From Ruminococcaceae bacterium UBA6353 (GTDB lineage: Bacteria; Bacillota; Clostridia; Oscillospirales; Acutalibacteraceae): a stretch of DNA of 33,710 bases. Positions 31,841 to 33,710 of this stretch are shown one piece after another; the first letter of the stretch is position 1; every line of letters begins with the position of its first letter. The stretch is taken from contig DJRT01000015.1 in NCBI GenBank assembly GCA_002437905.1, positions 11,657 through 45,366 of the forward strand, written 5' to 3'. Both the position numbers and the translations under genes were made by a program. Under the pieces are notes generated by a model, which made no database searches, was not told where the DNA came from, and worked only from the letters and a program-made list of their open reading frames with translations.

Positions 31841-32099
31841 TAGTATCCTCCTTTCGGACATCGTCAGATGTCCAGCAGCCTGTACAATCATATTCGGTGT
31901 TTATTATATTACTTGTACTGACGGACGGCAAATCTGCGAAATCGCTTGTGAGATAACTCCCTATGCGGTTATTCAGCATAGTATTCTCTTTGGGTTCTTT
32001 GTAGTTGGGATTTTGAAATCTCGACTCAACCACATATCTTACGCCGTTAATAACATATTCCTGCGGTGCGGCGCCAAAGTCTACGATAAACTTATTCAT
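31821..32099 (-). CDS. TnpW-like small transposon-associated protein
   Basis: The 92-residue protein opens with FIVDFGAAPQEYVINGVRYVV, followed by ESRFQNPNYKEPKENTMLNNRIGSYLTSDF. The pattern of an ING-x-x-Y-x-V strand, a short aromatic segment, and a charged helix ending near SDF resembles the small TnpW proteins encoded beside Tn4451-type recombinases. The function of TnpW is not known. AGGAGGG lies close upstream of the ATG. The 3' end overlaps the proper start of the recombinase by 20 bases, so the two would have been translated together. Confidence 0.6.
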   Translation of the reverse strand: MNKFIVDFGAAPQEYVINGVRYVVESRFQNPNYKEPKENTMLNNRIGSYLTSDFADLPSVSTSNIINTEYDCTGCWTSDDVRKEDTNAAEKE

Positions 32100-32108
32100 A
32101 AGCCCTCC

Positions 32109-32864
32109 TTATCTCGCGTCGCGGTTATGCTGTCGGTCATATTCTTTTTTGACAAGCTTAAGCAGGTATTCCAACATTTCAGCCGGTGTCATAGAGGACG
32201 GCACATATTTGCGAATATCGTCCATCGGGATTTTTAGTTTTTCCACCTGATTTGGTTTGACCTCTGCCATAATTTCGGTCACGGTATCGTAGTCAAGTTT
32301 GCCTTCTTCAAAAGCGGCGCGTATACGGCGAGCTTGTGCGTGGGACGGAAAATTTTCGGTTTCGTCAATGCGGTCTATCACATCTCTTTGTGCTTCTTCA
32401 TTTAGAAAAGACAATTCGTAAGCCGGGAGCATTTTCATTTTGCCGTTATCTAAATATTCTTGAAGTTCGGGCATTAGATAGGTCAAACGGATTAGGCGCT
32501 GCACAGTTCTTCCGCTGTCGTTTTCTGAAATCAACTCCGCACTCACTTCTGACTTCTCGACATTCTGTCGAGAAGTGCCTTGGTGCTTAATCGCATCAAG
32601 CTTCATTCTATATGACCGCGCCTTTTCCATAAGGGATAGGTTTTCACGCTGACAGTTTGAATCTACCATTAAAATTGTGGCTTGATCCCGGTCGATAAAA
32701 TGAATAACCGCCGGAATCTCTTTCATTTCAAGAAGCTCGGCGGCGTGCACTCTGCGGTGTCCCGATATGATTTCGTATTCATCAGGCTTATCCTCAAGAG
32801 GACGGACGATAATGCAGTTTAGCAGCATGTGAACATATACCTTGCATTTTTCAAATTCCCTCAC
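32109..32864 (-). CDS. ParB/RepB-like partition protein, 5'-truncated
   Basis: The frame carries the ParB-type nuclease-like core (CIIVRPLEDKPDEYEIISGHRRVHAAELLEMKEIP) with the GHRRVHA box, then MVDSNCQRENLSLMEKARSY and an HhH-like helical region (SGRTVQRLIRLTYLMPELQEYL). The C-terminal 80 residues are charged and variable. In family members some 40-50 residues, including the first strand and the KIxPxxxNP-like segment, come before this point. Here the frame opens at a GTG directly after a TAA, with no ribosome site, and the first 12 residues (MREFEKCKVYVH) do not look like the family. I read it as a remnant whose 5' end was lost by deletion or rearrangement. A weakly expressed short form cannot be excluded. 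Confidence 0.7.
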   Translation of the reverse strand: MREFEKCKVYVHMLLNCIIVRPLEDKPDEYEIISGHRRVHAAELLEMKEIPAVIHFIDRDQATILMVDSNCQRENLSLMEKARSYRMKLDAIKHQGTSRQNVEKSEVSAELISENDSGRTVQRLIRLTYLMPELQEYLDNGKMKMLPAYELSFLNEEAQRDVIDRIDETENFPSHAQARRIRAAFEEGKLDYDTVTEIMAEVKPNQVEKLKIPMDDIRKYVPSSMTPAEMLEYLLKLVKKEYDRQHNRDAR

Positions 32865-32919
32865 TTATTAAGTGGCAGAAAATAATTTGTATTGAGCCGA
32901 ACATTTTAAAAGACATCAC

Positions 32920-32960
32920 AAAAAAGTCCCTTTCGCACCGTAGTACGAAAGGGACTTTTT
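32920..32960 (-). terminator. Terminator of the ABC-2 permease gene
   Basis: AAAAAGTCCCTTTCG at 32921-32935 pairs perfectly with CGAAAGGGACTTTTT at 32946-32960. It starts 8 bases after the permease stop and has a T-run on the minus strand. Confidence 0.92.
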
Positions 32961-32968
32961 ATGGTACC

Positions 32969-33709
32969 TTATTCCCATCGGAAGAAGCGAACGGCAAGAA
33001 CGGTGCAAAGTGCGGCAACTCCAATCATTACACAAAGCGGTAACAGAATGCTTCCCGTGCTGACACCTAAAAATGTGTTTTTCATCATCGTAAGCCCCTG
33101 CGTCAGTGGGAAGAAGCTGACGATCTTCTGCATCGCCTTTGGCATAACCTCGATCGGCAGCGTTGTGCCGGAAAAGACCAGCATGGGGAAATAGAGAACC
33201 GATGCAATGACGCTTGCCTGCTTGGTGTCCTTTGCTACGCCGCCCACCAGCATACCGACGGACAGGGTCGAGAGCATGGTAAGTGCCCAGCTCCCAAGAA
33301 AAGCGAGGAGCGAACCATGCAGCTGCACGCCCCACAAAAGCGCCGCAACTGACAGTGTCGCAAGAGACACAGCACAGTAGACAATATACATGGACAGCTC
33401 AACGCCCAGAACGAATACCGGGCTGACCGGCGTGACACGCAGCCGCTTGAGGATCTTCATCTCTCGTAGACCTGATACTGCCAGCGGCAGACCCATCAGT
33501 CCGCTTGCACAAATGGCAACTGCGCTGACGGCTCCGAAAGACTGCTCCATGAATGTATAGTCCGCACCGTCATAGGCGGGCTTTGTCCCGTAAATGATGC
33601 CGAGGATGATAAAGATCACAAGCGGCATGAAAATTGCAAAGATAGGCATATTCATGTCCCGCAGACTGAGTTTCAGCTCCGTTTTAAGGTATGTAAAAAA
33701 GCGTTTCAT
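32969..33709 (-). CDS. ABC-2 type transporter permease
   Basis: The 246-residue protein is a typical ABC-2 permease with six helices. It opens with a short cytoplasmic segment (FTYLKTELKLSLRD) and PIFAIFMPLVIFIILGII, then SAVAICASGLMGLPLAVS, a coupling region (REMKILKRLRVTPV), and ends in ILLPLCVMIGVAALCTVLA. The motif SVLYFPMLVFSGTTLPIEVMP near the C terminus is characteristic of drug- or antibiotic-exporting members. The ATG at 33709 is one base from the window edge, so its ribosome site and the expected ATPase partner gene are outside. The gene is last in its transcript. Confidence 0.88.
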   Translation of the reverse strand: MKRFFTYLKTELKLSLRDMNMPIFAIFMPLVIFIILGIIYGTKPAYDGADYTFMEQSFGAVSAVAICASGLMGLPLAVSGLREMKILKRLRVTPVSPVFVLGVELSMYIVYCAVSLATLSVAALLWGVQLHGSLLAFLGSWALTMLSTLSVGMLVGGVAKDTKQASVIASVLYFPMLVFSGTTLPIEVMPKAMQKIVSFFPLTQGLTMMKNTFLGVSTGSILLPLCVMIGVAALCTVLAVRFFRWE

Positions 33710-33710
33710 G

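Larger units (their letters stand above)
30082..32900. mobile_element. Decayed serine-recombinase mobile element next to tRNA-Leu (ends approximate)
   Basis: From the tRNA-Leu terminator to about 32900 the sequence is distinctly more AT-rich than the preceding 25 kb. It contains, in transcription order on the minus strand, a 5'-truncated ParB-like gene, a TnpW-like small gene and a large serine recombinase, which is a familiar element layout in clostridia. The recombinase is out of frame and the ParB gene lacks its start, so the element is probably dead. I could not identify att sites; the right edge is guessed from the truncation. Confidence 0.6.

Overview
The window reads as the chromosome of a GC-rich, low-oxygen member of the Bacillota, most likely an Oscillospiraceae-type gut bacterium. 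The evidence is indirect: consensus sigma-A promoters with 16-18 base spacers, strong AGGAGG ribosome sites, a CwlD-like amidase, a clostridial-type RodA/FtsW protein, an EFR1-type flavodoxin-ferredoxin protein and a clostridial serine-recombinase element. No ribosomal RNA or species-level marker is present, so the genus is not claimed.

Layout. 1-1071 is the 3' part of an NADP-type glutamate dehydrogenase gene, followed by two tandem tRNA-Ser genes (UGA and GCU). 1530-3250 is an AT-richer island with a flavodoxin/4Fe-4S protein, a four-helix membrane protein and a truncated cysteine-hydrolase remnant. The island lies between two look-alike terminator hairpins and ends at a third tRNA-Ser (GGA). 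3497-10050 holds rarA and nth (divergent, with clear promoters), a CmpB-like membrane protein, a MacB-type fused ABC exporter and an isolated GH130 mannoside phosphorylase. 10194-17963 is a long leftward block: GT2-GtrA glycosyltransferase, two small envelope proteins, radA, a cell-wall amidase, a membrane protein, rpiB, an SDR reductase, dCMP deaminase and mutY. 18075-19923 is tsaE-tsaB-upp, divergent from a RodA-like gene. 21277-23269 has an RlmA-like methyltransferase, a small membrane protein and an SGNH hydrolase. 23345-26552 is a four-gene operon: a Crp/Fnr regulator plus a complete NitT/TauT-type ABC importer, with a perfect palindrome at its start site. 26765-29797 is a second operon: DMT transporter, DUF2461, UPF0340 and Mrp ATPase, again with a palindrome at the start site.

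From tRNA-Leu(UAG) at 29952 onwards the sequence becomes AT-richer and looks like a decayed mobile element. It contains a large serine recombinase with a broken reading frame, a TnpW-like small protein and a 5'-truncated ParB-like protein. The window ends with a complete ABC-2 permease gene.

Most of the window is ordinary housekeeping sequence. I did not find a convincing new multi-gene defence or biosynthetic system. The most interesting signals are (a) a perfect 14-bp inverted repeat that appears to have been created inside the recombinase gene by a template-switch mutation, knocking it out of frame; (b) perfect palindromes at the start sites of three transcription units, whose regulators are not identified except possibly the Crp/Fnr protein; and (c) a low-GC redox island bounded by a pair of covarying hairpins and carrying a truncated hydrolase fused to an unrelated membrane-protein gene.
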